From the NCBI GenBank assembly GCA_007844125.1, contig CM017572.1, positions 28,707,008 to 28,771,007 on the forward strand: a stretch of DNA of 64,000 nt, read 5' to 3'. Made by a program: the position numbers and the translations under genes. Position 1 is the first letter of the stretch. Each line of letters begins with the position of its first letter. Under the pieces are notes generated by a model. The model was not told where the DNA came from. It saw nothing but the letters and a program-made list of their open reading frames with translations, and ran no database searches. Source of the stretch: Sinonovacula constricta (taxonomy: Eukaryota; Mollusca; Bivalvia; Cardiida; Solecurtidae). Positions 48,501-60,500 of the stretch are shown piece after piece.

Positions 48501-51500
48501 ATGCAGGCCAAAATCTAGAGATTTATACTGTATACCGTACTTACTCACTTATAAGACTATTCGCTTATAAGACGACCCCCCTACTTCACCTGCGAAATTG
48601 CCGGTTTCTGCTTCGACCCGCTTATAAGACGAGGCGAAAAAATGAACAGGAGCGTCGACCAGTCATGCTGTCTCAAGAAAAGGGTTAATTGGTAAACGGT
48701 GACTGTAATTTTTACACGTTGCGGGATGTATCTAGTCTCAGCTGCACTGCTAATCCTGTAGCGCGTGGCGGCATGACATTATTGATTGTCGGAATGTACA
48801 CAGGGACAGTGCACTGTTCCCCGATAAATTGTGTACTGTCATACCAGACTTGGTGACGTAGATCAAAGAAATTAATTTCATGGAGAAATGTTATAGGCAG
48901 CTGCTTATAAAAACACATCGTTCACACCCTCACAGTCAAACTGCTCCGATCGATATCACCTTGACAACAGCTTATCTCAGAGTCAGTCACTTGACCTGTG
49001 TAATGAGGCAAGTCTACACGAGTAAATTACAGCTTGGTGTATTTGGCAGACTGAAGTTGAAAGTTTGTTTCAGTGTTTACTGACGGATAATAAGCCGTGT
49101 TTCATGCAGAACAAAGGGAAATGAATGTGAGACAGTTAATCGTTGACGGACAGAATTCAAAATTCAATTAAGGTAAATTATCGGTGGTCGATAATGACGG
49201 CACGTCGGGTCATTGCATAACCGCTAACAACTTTATGTGGTATGTTTTCGCCCTAAAACAACGTGAAAACTTTTTGCCAGGTCGCTAGACCCCGCCTATA
49301 AGACGAACCCCACACTTTGAACATGAAATTTAAAGGAAAAATCCCCGTCTTATAAGTGAGTAAGTACGGTAGTTTCCATGTGATGTCATGGGCACTAATA
49401 AGACAGTTTAAGGCAGCCATTTTTGAAGGCAGAAGCTAATGCAGGCCAAAATCTAGAAATATGTGCTGTATAGATAGTTTCCATGTGATGTCATAGGCAC
49501 TGATAAGACAGTTTAAGGCAGCCATCTTTGAAGGCAGAAGCTAATTTAGGCCGAAATCTAGAAATATGTGCTGTATAGATAGTTTCCATGTGATGTCATA
49601 GGCACTGATAAGACAGTTTAAGGCAGCCATCTTTGAAGGCAGAAGTGAATGCAGGCTGAAATCAGGAAATATATACTGTATAGTTTCCATGTGATGTCAT
49701 AGGCACTGATAAGACAGTATAAGGCAGCCATCTTTGAAGGCAGAAGCTTATGCAGGCCGAAATCTAGAAGAATGTGCTGTATAGATAGTTGCCATATGAT
49801 GTCATAGGCACTGATAAGACAGTTTAAGGCAGCCATCTTTGAAGGCAGATACTAATGCAGGCTGAAATCTGGAAATGTGTGCTATATTAAACTCACCACT
49901 GTATTCTTATTTTTTAGTCTATTTTACTGAATTCTTTATGAAATTTAACAGCTTTTATGAAGTATTTTAAATATCAAAACTATATTTTGATAGTTTAAAG
50001 GGTAAAAAAAATATAACCAAAAAAGATACACTGTTAATTTTGTTTAAGGATGAGACAATAATTTTATTTATTTATGTGTATGAATTCTTTGTGCAATTAT
50101 CAATTTTAAAAATATTGCATACCAAAAATATGAATTTCAAGAGCTTTCTAATGGTGTATAGCTTTTAAGTTTTGGACCACAAATGAAGAAATTACAAGAA
50201 ATAAAAGTTACGCTTCTATACAATTCATCTGAAAATCCCTTGAAGCCGCCATCAAAGATGGCTTCCAAGATAAGGGATCTTCAGTACCATGTCTGTTGGA
50301 AGGCCTGTTGGTTTTATGTCTGTTACATTCAGTACCATGTCTGTTGGGAGGCCTGTTGGTTTTATGTCTGTTACATTCAGTAGTATGGTCTGTAGGGATG
50401 TCAGCTGGTTTTATAATAAGATCTGATTCCTGGTAAAACTGAATGTGCAAATGACGGGGAATGTTGGTGCTTCATTGGTACATTTAATTTGTTCGCAAGA
50501 ATGTTGCTGCTGCTTTTATAGCACAAAGATCTCTAGAAGTAGTTAGGAGACTGTGATTCAAATCCTGGTGGATGCCCACTTAGATCATGCCTATAACCAA
50601 CGTATCATTATTATGTTGGTTACACTGTTTCATTATCAGTTTTGCAAATACAAATAAAATAACACCATGCTGCTACTACATAATGTCATAGCTACTGAAA
50701 ACTCTTATACAAATATTAAAGAGGAATCAATACATCAACCTTACACCATTCAATAATTCCAGTCTTTCTTCTCTAGCTATGGTTGCCATGGTTATTTCAC
50801 AATTATGGTTTATAGTCACCCTGACTACAGGTATCATGTTGCCTTTATGATGTTTTAAAGCATTTAAACAGGTGATACAGTTATCGCCATGGTGACCAGG
50901 GAGGATGTTTGTGCCATAGTGGTTGTGCTTTAGCTGAATAGTTGGGTTACCGATATGTGCTTGGAAATCTGGAATAAAAGTATTTCATAGCAGAATTCTG
51001 GATTAGAATTAAATAAGCATCTGACTGTTTGCCATAGTGATACCACACTGATACAATACCTGGTGGTGATATCAATATAGATAGTTTCCATGTGATGTCA
51101 TAAGCACTGATAAGACAGTTTAAGGCAGCTATCTTTGAAGGCAGAAGCTAATGCAGGCCTAAATGGGGAAATATGTGCTGTATTAAAATTACCACTGTGT
51201 TTTTATTTTGCAGTCTATTTTCTGAATTTTCTTTCAAATTTAAGTGCTTTTATGAAGTATTTTAGATAGCAAAACTATTTAAAAGGTAAAAAAGTACAGC
51301 CAAAAAAAGATAAACTATTCATTTTGTTTAAGGATGAGTCAATAATTTTTTTTTTATTTCTGTGTATTAAATCTTAATGCATTATAAAATTTAAAAATAT
51401 TGTATTCTAAAAATAGGAACTTTAAGAGCTCTCCATTGGTGTATAGCTTTTAATTTTTGGACCATAATTGAAGAAATTACAAGAAAATAAAATTTACTTT

Positions 51501-54500
51501 ACTAAATTTACTTTACTTTAATTTACTAGCGTTAACTGTAATAATTTGTATAGGTATAATATCGTTTGAAGCTGGTCATATATAAAATGGTTGATTATTG
51601 AAAAATTGTATCTTGAATGCAAATTTAATGAAATATTTGACTCAAGTTCAAATTGAAAGTTGAAAAAGAATGTATTACTTTTTCTTGTTTTATTAAATCT
51701 AGATTAAATAACAACCAATGTCTGTTAACTTTGTGCATCACCTGAACAATATATTCTAGCATAAATATTATTGGCGAAGCGCTGGAGAACGATGCCTATA
51801 TATGGCATGCTCATTTAAATTTGCACATGGGGAGAGTCTGATTTGTGGACTTTAATATGATGAAATGAGGGTCATAATTCAGTAAATGGCGTTCTTTTCA
51901 ATTATTTATTTTAGGTATTTTTATATTTATTTGGTGTGTTTGTAACTTTCATACAAACATGGCAGAAATTCTTTTTCCGTTTTATTGTTTTATTATTAAA
52001 ATATCTTAACCTTGTTTCATAAGTTGTATAAACATAATTACGGCTTTGAAGACTCTAAGTCCACAACAGCTCACTGTAGGCCCTGGTTAAACATGTACTT
52101 TAGGGAAGTTTTGCAACAAGATTATGAATTGGGTTCATTTCATCATAACCCTCAACTATAATCAATGTAGAATTGCCTTTGGTTCTGAATTTTCAATATC
52201 CAGCTATGATTAAATGAACAAATTGTGATAAATGGACGAATTGTATATTGGAAGTCTATTCTGAGAACATGGTTGGTGTTTTATTGTTTCCAGCAGTTAA
52301 TTGGGTCAAGAGAACCAACCTGTTCTTTAAAAAAATCCCAGGTTCTGACAGAAATATTATGACCTAAATATGACCTAAATCTGTTGGTCAATTATGTTAA
52401 TATAAGCTGTTTTATCCTATCAGTATGCACTGGACCTGGTAGTATAATCGGTACAGTGTCAGCTCCAGGTACGGGAGGCCCCGGGTTCGATCCCCAGCTG
52501 CGACATACCAAAGTTGTTCAAAATAGTAGTGGTTTAGCCCCCTTGCTAACACACAAGCAAATATTAGGGTAGTTCCATGACTGGTTGGCCCGCTGTCAGG
52601 ACAATGTGACTGGGTGTGCTCCCATGCCATGTGTTCACAGCATGCTATACACAGTGAAGGCAGCACTATATAAGCTTCGAGTGGACACCGTCTCTTGATA
52701 ACTGATATACTATTAGTGGGATGATAAAACCAATTTAGGTTAAAGTTTAAAGAAACTGTCAAACTATTAATAAGGGAGCTGTGATATACATAATGCTTAA
52801 TAGTCTTTCTCAGGTTCATTATTGAATACGACTTCAATTTCACAATTGGAGAGAAAAACTTGAACGCTGTTCATAAAAGATGTACATCACCATGTAACAC
52901 TGTTCATATAAGATGTACATCCCCATGTAACACTGTTCATGTAAGATATACATCCCCATATAACACTGTTTATGTAAGATGTACATTCCAATGTAACACT
53001 GTTCATATAAGATGTACATCCCCATGTAACACTGTTCATGTAAGATATACATCCCCATGTAACACTGTTCATGTAAGATGTACATCCCCATGTAACACTG
53101 TTCATGTAAGATATACATCCCCATGTAACACTGTTCATGTAAGATATACATCCCCATGTAACACTGTTCATGTAAGATGTACATCCCCATGTAACACTGT
53201 TCATGTAAGATATACATCCCCATGTAACACTGTTCATATAAGATATACATCCCCATGTAACACTGTTCATGTAAGATATACATCCCCATGTAACACTGTT
53301 CATGTAAGATATACATCCCCATGTAACACTGTTCATGTAAGATGTACATCCCCATGTAACACTGTTCATGTAAGATATACATCCCTTTGTAACACTGTTC
53401 ATGTAAGATATACATCCCCATGTAACACTGTTCATGTAAGATATACATCCCCATGTAACACTGTTCATGTAAGATATACATCCCCATGTAACACTGTTCT
53501 TGTAAGATATACATCCCCATGTAACACTGTTCATGTAAGATATACATCCCTTTGTAACACTGTTCATGTAAGATATACATCCCCATGTAACACTGTTCAT
53601 GTAAGATATACATCCCCATGTAACACTGTTCATGTAAGATATACATCCCCATGTAACACTGTTCTTGTAAGATATACATCCCCATGTAACACTGTTCATG
53701 TAAGATGTACATCCCCATGTAACACTGTTCATGTAAGATGTACATCCCCATGTAACACTGTTCATGTAAGATATACATCCCCATGTAACACTGTTCATGT
53801 AAGATGTACATCCCCATGTAACACTGTTCATGTAAGATATACATCCCTTTGTAACACTGTTCATGTAAGATATACATCCCCATGTAACACTGTTCATGTA
53901 AGATGTACATCCCCATGTAACACTGTTCATGTAAGATATACATCCCTATGTAACACTGTTCATGTAAGATATACATCCCCATGTAACACTGTTCATGTAA
54001 GATATACATCCCCATGTAACACTGTTCATGTAAGATATACATCCCCATGTAACACTGTTCATGTAAGATATACATCCCCATGTAACACTGTTCATGTAAG
54101 ATGTACATCCCCATGTAACACTGTTCATGTAAGATATACATCCCTATGTAACACTGTTCATATAAGATATACATCCCCATGTAACACTGTTCTTGTAAGA
54201 TATACATCCCCATGTAACACTGTTCATGTAAGATATACATCCCCATGTAACACTGTTCATGTAAGATGTACATCCCCATGTAACACTGTTCATGTAAGAT
54301 GTATATCAGTTTCCATTTACATAACTTAATAAACGGACATATTGCTGTTAAACTGTTTATTTAGAAGATACCATGTTCTGAATAAGAACATCTTCAATTT
54401 CTATTAAAAATGTTGTACATCTGTCATTTGAAGTAGTAATTGTTGGTAGGATAAAACAATATTCATGAGTCATCATGTTCTAACTGGTCTCATGGCTATA

Positions 54501-57500
54501 TTATTCACAACCAAAACAATTTCTTGATTTGAATTTGCCTGATGCACTAGTCTTTTACTTATCTTTGGTGACGAATTTTTTTACTGAAAGTCTGATTGGA
54601 AAACCATCTGTGGAATACCACACAACTTTCAACACAGGCTTTGTATAAACTGATTAAGTCACTCTGATCCTATGTAAAAGAATCTGTTGGCATTTATATG
54701 TCTGATATTTTCTGAGATACGATCAATAATAGTGAAAAATAATACCTGGATGATCCTTTCGTCCTTAGCATTCTGAAAAAGTGAGAACCAAGGTTGTGGT
54801 CACATGGTTTCCATGACAACAGGGTGTGGCATATTGTTACCTGTTGTGAAAGTCTCTAGGCGGAAAATTGTACATGTTGAGTTCTGTTTGAATGCTGATG
54901 CCTCATCATGATGGAGATGATGGACAGATTTGAATGGGTAAAGTGGTGTTAATTAGAGTTGATGGGTAGATTTTAATGGGTAAAGTGATGTTAATTAGAG
55001 ATTATGGATAGATGTGTATGGGTAAAGTGGTGTTAATTAGAGATTATGGATAGATTTGAATGGGTAAAGTGGTGTTAATTAGAGATTATGGATAGATTTA
55101 AATGGGTAAAGTGGTGTTAATTAGAGATTATGGATAGATTTGAATGGGTAAAGTGGTGTTAATTAGAGATTATGGATAGATTTGAATGGGTAAGTGGTGT
55201 TAATTAGAGATTATGGATAGATTTGAATGGGTAAAGTGGTGTTAATTAGAGGTTATGGATAGATTTGAATGGGTAAAGTGGTGTTAATTAGAGATTATGG
55301 ATAGATTTGAATGGGTAAAGTGGTGTTAATTAGAGTTTATGGATAGATTTGAATGGGTAGAGTGGTGTTAATTAGAGATTATGGACAGATTTTAATGGGT
55401 AATTTGGTGTTAATTAGAGATTATGGATAGATTTAAATGGATAAAGTGGTGTTAATTAGAGATTATGGATGGATTTAAATGGGTAAAGTGGTGTTAATTA
55501 GAGATGATGGATAGATTTGAATGGGTAATTTGGTGTTAATTAGAGATGATGGGTGTTTTGAATGGATAATTTGGTGTTAATTGGAGATATTGGACAGATT
55601 TTAATGGGTTATTTGGTGTTAATTAAAGGTGATGGTTAGATTTGAATGGGTAATTTGGGGTTAATTAGAGATGATGGATAGATTTGAATGGATAAAGTGG
55701 TGTTAATTGGAGATGATGGACAGATTTGATTGGGAAAAGTGGTGTTAATTAGAGATGATGGGTAGATTTGAATGGGTAAAGTGGTGTTAATTAGAGATGA
55801 TGAACAGAATTTAATGGGTAAAATGGTGTTTATTAGAGATGATGGACAGATTTTAATGGGTAATTAGTGGTGTTAACTAAAGATGATGGACGGGTTTGAA
55901 TGGGTAATTTGGTGTTAATTAGAGATGATGGACATATTTGAATGGGTAAAGTGATGTTAATTAGAGATTATGGATAGATTTGAATGGGTAATTTGTGTTA
56001 ATTAGAGATGATGAACAGATTTTAATGGGTAATTAGTGGTGTTAATTAGAGATGATGGACAGATTTAAATGGATAAAGTGGTGTTAATTAGAGTTGATGA
56101 GTAGATTTGAATGGATAATTTGGTGTTAATTGGAGATAATGGAGATATTTAAATGGGTAATTTGGTGTTAATTAGAGATGATAGACATATTAAAATGGGT
56201 AATTAGTGGTGTTAATTAGTGATGATGGACAGCTTCAAATGAGTAATTAGTGGTGTTAATTAGTGATGATGGACATATTTGAATGGGTAATTAGTGGTGT
56301 TAATTAGAGATGGTGGATAGATTTGAATTAGTAATTAGTGGTGGTAATTTGAGATGATGGACAGATTTGAATGGGTAATTAGTGGTGTTAATTAGAGATA
56401 ATGGACAGATTTGAATGGGTAATTAGTGGTGTTAATAAGAGATGATGGAAATATTTAAATGGGTAATTAGCGGTGTTAATTAGAGATGATTCTTCTCTTT
56501 ACTTATTCTCATCCTATCTCTGGTTTCAAAGATGACACAGACTTATACTTTGTCATAATTCTTCTCTTGGTATAGTTGGACTTGGATGAATATACAATTG
56601 ATTTTCACTGAGGTTGTATGTTTGACAAAATTCCTTTAAAATATTATTGCTTTGCTTAAATGATATCAATCTGCCTTTTATAGATTACATAATGCATTGC
56701 TACACTGCTACAAAACTTTAGACTTGTTTTTTGTTTTTGAAATACATTGCAGTGACAATTTGTGAACATTATAGCAATGTCCAGCTATTTTCTGGTGGAG
56801 GAGGACCCCAGACTCATGTCTGGGTAGAACCACTAGCGCAATGCAAGGCACTTGGAAGACCTTCCCTAATTAAGTCCTTCGCCCCGAAACGGGACTCGAA
56901 CCCAAGCGGTGAGAGGATAAGCAGTCAGAGGAGTTACAAGTCATTGACTCTACTACTACACCACGGGCACCCTGTCTGTGTTTAGCATTCACCCCTAAAA
57001 TACTCAGTAGTATAACACCGAACTGACCTGTGTTTAGTATTCACCCAAAAATACCCAGTAGTATAACACCGAACTGACCTGTTTAGTATTCACCCAAAAA
57101 TACTCAGTAGTATAACACCGAACTGACCTGTGTTTAGTATTGACCCAAGTCTCTGATCAGTTGCTCCAACTGTATCATAGTCTGTCTAGGGTAGCTGAAA
57201 CCAAGCAATAGTGTGCAATAATTAGGCAATAATTACCAAATGGTAGTGTGCAATAATTTCATGCAAAAGGCAATAATTACAAAATGGTAGTGTGCAATAA
57301 TTTCCCCCAAAAGGCAATAATTACCAAATGGTAATGTGCAATAATTTGCTGCAAAAGGCAGTAATTACAAAATGGTAGTGTGCAATAATTTCCTCCAAAA
57401 GGCAATAATAACCAAATGGTAATGTGCAATAATTTCCTGCAAAAGGCAATAATTACCAAATGGTAATGTGCAATAATTTCCTGCAAAAGGCAATAATTAC

Positions 57501-60500
57501 AAAATGGTAATGTGCAATAATTTCCTGCAAAAGGCAATAATTACAAAATGGTAATGTGCAATAATTTCATGCAAAAGGCAATAATTACAAAATGGTAATG
57601 TGTAATAATTTCCTGCAAAAGGCAATAATTACCAAATGGTAATGTGCAATAATTTCCTACGACTGTCAATAATTACCCTAGTCTGTAGACTTGGGTGCAG
57701 GTCAATATATAGTTGTGGAAAGTGTGATAATGTAGAAAAACTAGGTCAGAAAAATGATATCTTACCAAAATTTACTGTATTATACCATATAAAATTCAGA
57801 CTCTACCATGATGGAAATATAACAGTATTTCTTTTGTTTCTTTTAAACTATCAAGAAAATTTTATCCAAATCCAGACTTGTATTCAGGGTCATATACAAT
57901 ATAGAGCTGTGCATTGTTATATTGATTGGGAGCTAACATTTCTCATTTCTCAAGGGAATTTAATGGCCATCCATATTAGATCGAAAATGGTAGAGATTTT
58001 ATCCACAACCCAGCTGGCCTTAGAACGGATAATATCATCACATCTGATGGAAACATAATAAATTGGCTTATGATGTGCATATGAACATTTTTAGGTGAAT
58101 TTAAATAAAAAAAATCACATCTAATTTATTCAATTAATTCAATTAATATCTCATTAAAAGATGATGTCATCAGGTATGGGGCAGTCTTCACATAAAAAAC
58201 AATAAAAAACACTGGACCTTCAGTCCACCAAGCTGGCAATATCCAATGGACCGGACCAAATTTTACCAGACCAGTTTTTGTCATTCACCCTGAATCTCAT
58301 CCCTGGTTCTACTCTACAGCACTGTTGCATTTGTCATTCACCCTGAATCTCATCCCTGGTTCTACTCTACAGCACTGTTGCATTTGTCATTCACCCTGAA
58401 TCTCATCCCTGGTTCTACTCTACAGCACTGTTGCATTTGTCATTCACCCTGAATCTCATCCCTGGTTCTACTCTACAGCACTGTTGCATTTGTCATTCAC
58501 CCTGAATCTCATCCCTGGTTCTACTCTACAGCACTGTTGCATTTGTCATTCACCCTGAATCTCATCCCTGGTTCTACTCTACAGCACTGTTGCATTTGTC
58601 ATTCACCCTGAATCTCATCCCTGGTTCTACTCTACAGCACTGTTGCATTTGTCATTCACCCTGAATCTCATCCCTGGTTCTACTCTACAGCACTGTTGCA
58701 TTTGTCATTCACCCTGAATCTCATCCCTGGTTCTACTCTACAGCACTGTTGCATTTGTCATTCACCCTGAATCTCATCCCTGGTTCTACTCTACAGAAAT
58801 GTTGCATTTGTCATTCACCCTGAATCTCATCCCTGGTTCTACTCTACAGAAATGTTGCATTTGTCATTCACCCTGAATCTCATCCCTGGTTCTACTCTAC
58901 AGCACTGTTGCATATCACAATGCAAACAGACTACTGCAGTAGGTCATTGCACCAAATGTAACAGCAGTAGGAAAAGTGAGCCTCCGCTGAGATTCAAACC
59001 ACAGACATCACCAATACTAACAGGTCGCTCTACCATCTGAGGCATAGAGGCTCTGTGAACAAACTAACAGTGAAACTGCTACATAACACATTCATCTAAA
59101 TCTTATATAATGAATATCAGATTGCAAGTAAATCAAAAGATTTTCTCCAGCCAATCTTGCAATTTTTCTAGTTTCTCTGATATAAAAACAAGAAGGCCAT
59201 GATGGCACTTAATCGCTCACCTGAGGGCATTTAGTAGGCCATCAAGGAAATAAGAGTTATTTACTTTAGAAATCTTTGGTGAAGATTGGACAATTAGTGT
59301 GGACTATGGGCTGATAACATTTTCTAGAATAATAGTTAGTGACCTACTGAATCCACATGACCTACTTCAAAATATATCTAAAATTTCATCCTGGCAAACA
59401 TTCTGGCCAGGTTTGGTGAAGATTGAGCCATGAATGTGGCCTTAGCAAATTAATTGATGACAGACGATGGACAAAGGGGTATCAGAAAAGCTCACCTTGG
59501 TCAAGTTGTGCTCAGGTGAGCTAATACATAATACATCAGAATTAATTATCTCAAATACTATCTGATGGATATTGCTGATCGCCACGTCAAACACAAATAC
59601 TGCTTGGACACATAAAACCATTCGTCATCATTACTATTGTCATGTTATTATGGAGCACTTAATACACAGCTGTATTGTTGGACTATTTGTGAATAATGTG
59701 AACTCTCCCACTTTTGCGGGGAGACTCCCTCTTTTAAGGTTAAAAATTCTTTGAAAATAAGGGCTGTTTTACACATTTTCAAAAATCTCTCTACTTGGAA
59801 ACAGAAAATGTCCTTCTTTGTTTATGGCTGTTCTGGAAAAAATGACGGCCATTACATTTTTGTTTGTTTGTTTGTTTATTAGGTTTATCGTCCCACCAAC
59901 AGTATTTCAGTTATCTGGAGACGGTGTCCACTTGAAGCAGATATAGTGCTGCCTTCATGGTGTATAGCATGCCGTGAACACCTGGTATGATACCACACCC
60001 AGTCACATTATCCTGACACCGGGCCAACCAGTCATGGAACTACCCTTATATTTGCTTGAGCATTAGCAAGGGAGCTATACCACTACCATTTTTAACGACT
60101 CTGGTATGTCGCGGCCCGGGATCGAACCCGGGGCCTCCCGTACCTCCATTACATTTTTGTGCTTTGTTTCAAATCTGTTTGCATAAATTATATTATTAAG
60201 GTATTTTTATTTCATTTCAACTGCAAAGATATTATTTAAAAAACTACATTGCTTTGTGTTGCTTGTCATGACTTGGTCGTTAGTACTTTTTTTGTCAAAA
60301 ATGTCAAAACTTAAAGTTTGACATTTGTGACAAAAAAAACTAAATATTTAGTCAAAGAACACATGGTAATATAAAATGGCAATATAAAATACATTTTAAG
60401 TATTATTTTTTTTAGACTGAACTGTCGGATACCACCTTTTAAGGGTTATAACATTACATGGGACTATATATTTTTATAACTGTTTTGTAGTCTTATAAAA

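Noticed and set aside
48680..49085. Transposase inside the TA-flanked element
   Set aside because: Only frames of 67-68 codons on either strand, with no DDE-type or helix-turn-helix motif seen.
52840..54329. Frames of 489 (+) and 479 (-) codons
   Set aside because: Pure 33-bp minisatellite translated on both strands; no start context, splice sites or domain.
57636..58058. 140-codon plus-strand frame
   Set aside because: Starts inside a minisatellite unit, hydrophobic and AT-driven composition, no recognisable motif.
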